Source: Azospirillum picis (GTDB lineage Bacteria > Pseudomonadota > Alphaproteobacteria > Azospirillales > Azospirillaceae). From it: a stretch of DNA of 64,000 nt. This document shows, in pieces, positions 63,997-64,000 of this stretch (the first letter of the stretch is position 1; each line of letters begins with the position of its first letter). Made by a program: the position numbers and the translations under genes. Below the pieces are notes generated by a model that saw only the letters and a program-made list of their open reading frames with translations, was not told where the DNA came from and did not search any database. The stretch spans positions 62,001 through 126,000 of the forward strand of contig NZ_JAGINO010000002.1 of NCBI RefSeq assembly GCF_017876115.1, written 5' to 3'.

Positions 63997-64000
63997 TCGC

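Overview
The window is a stretch of core chromosome from a GC-rich alphaproteobacterium, most likely Azospirillum or a close relative in the Rhodospirillales. The reasons are these: a circularly permuted, two-piece tmRNA gene next to an alpha-type SspB; COQ9, DUF1127, DUF2125 and DUF2934 proteins; a nifQ gene, which points to a nitrogen fixer; three chemoreceptors, one with the PAS plus PilZ layout described for Azospirillum Aer; and several sensor kinases. There are no insertion sequences, phage genes, CRISPR arrays, rRNA genes or recognisable tRNA genes. Nearly all long overlapping open frames on the opposite strands are shadows caused by the high GC content.

Layout. 1-6.7 kb: ruvX, a TPR glycosyltransferase of the OGT/SPINDLY family, thyX, ssrA, sspB, a TfoX-like protein, coq9, def and rpsU. 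6.9-14.7 kb: panB; an Lhr-type helicase with the PdeM phosphoesterase and a photolyase (DNA repair); zur with a His-rich COG0523 GTPase (zinc). 14.8-21.5 kb: an M1 peptidase, a chemoreceptor, chaC, a DUF2125 protein and a class II glutamine amidotransferase. 21.6-30.2 kb: a REC-kinase hybrid, holC-pepA, a LysR regulator, moeA, cutA, a small unknown protein, a kinase-REC hybrid and a DUF1127 protein. 30.6-34.3 kb: a minus-strand operon of an AlaC-like aminotransferase, homoserine dehydrogenase and glpX. 34.7-42 kb: a nitrate-sensor (NIT) chemoreceptor, an AhpD-like protein, sppA, a DHA2 exporter and an AI-2E permease. 42.4-46.3 kb: a DegP protease followed by an OmpR-type regulator and its kinase. 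46.5-51.9 kb: yjbQ, coxG-nifQ, and a PAS-PilZ chemoreceptor followed by a CheY-like receiver and a lipoprotein. 52.2-54.5 kb: aroQ-accB-accC. 54.6-57.8 kb: a dynamin-like GTPase coupled to a solute-binding protein, then an arginine-rich unknown protein. 58.3-64 kb: an XRE regulator, then cell-wall proteins (DUF882, L,D-transpeptidase, polysaccharide deacetylase).

The most notable signals lie in non-coding DNA. A consensus sigma-54 promoter (51859-51874, minus strand) sits in front of the PAS-PilZ chemoreceptor. A second, weaker sigma-54-like site precedes coxG-nifQ. A Zur-type operator almost touches the zur start codon. Three 13-bp direct repeats precede degP, beside an OmpR-type two-component pair. 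A long palindrome recurs at 21.6, 42.4 and 59.1 kb, and its stem shows a paired (compensatory) base change. A TTAA-N7-TTAA CtrA-type box lies ahead of the XRE gene. A GC-rich, hairpin-filled gap at 30.2-30.6 kb is unexplained.

Starts were chosen from ribosome-binding sites, gene overlaps and family length. All functional assignments rest on recognised motifs and family resemblance; no database search was possible.
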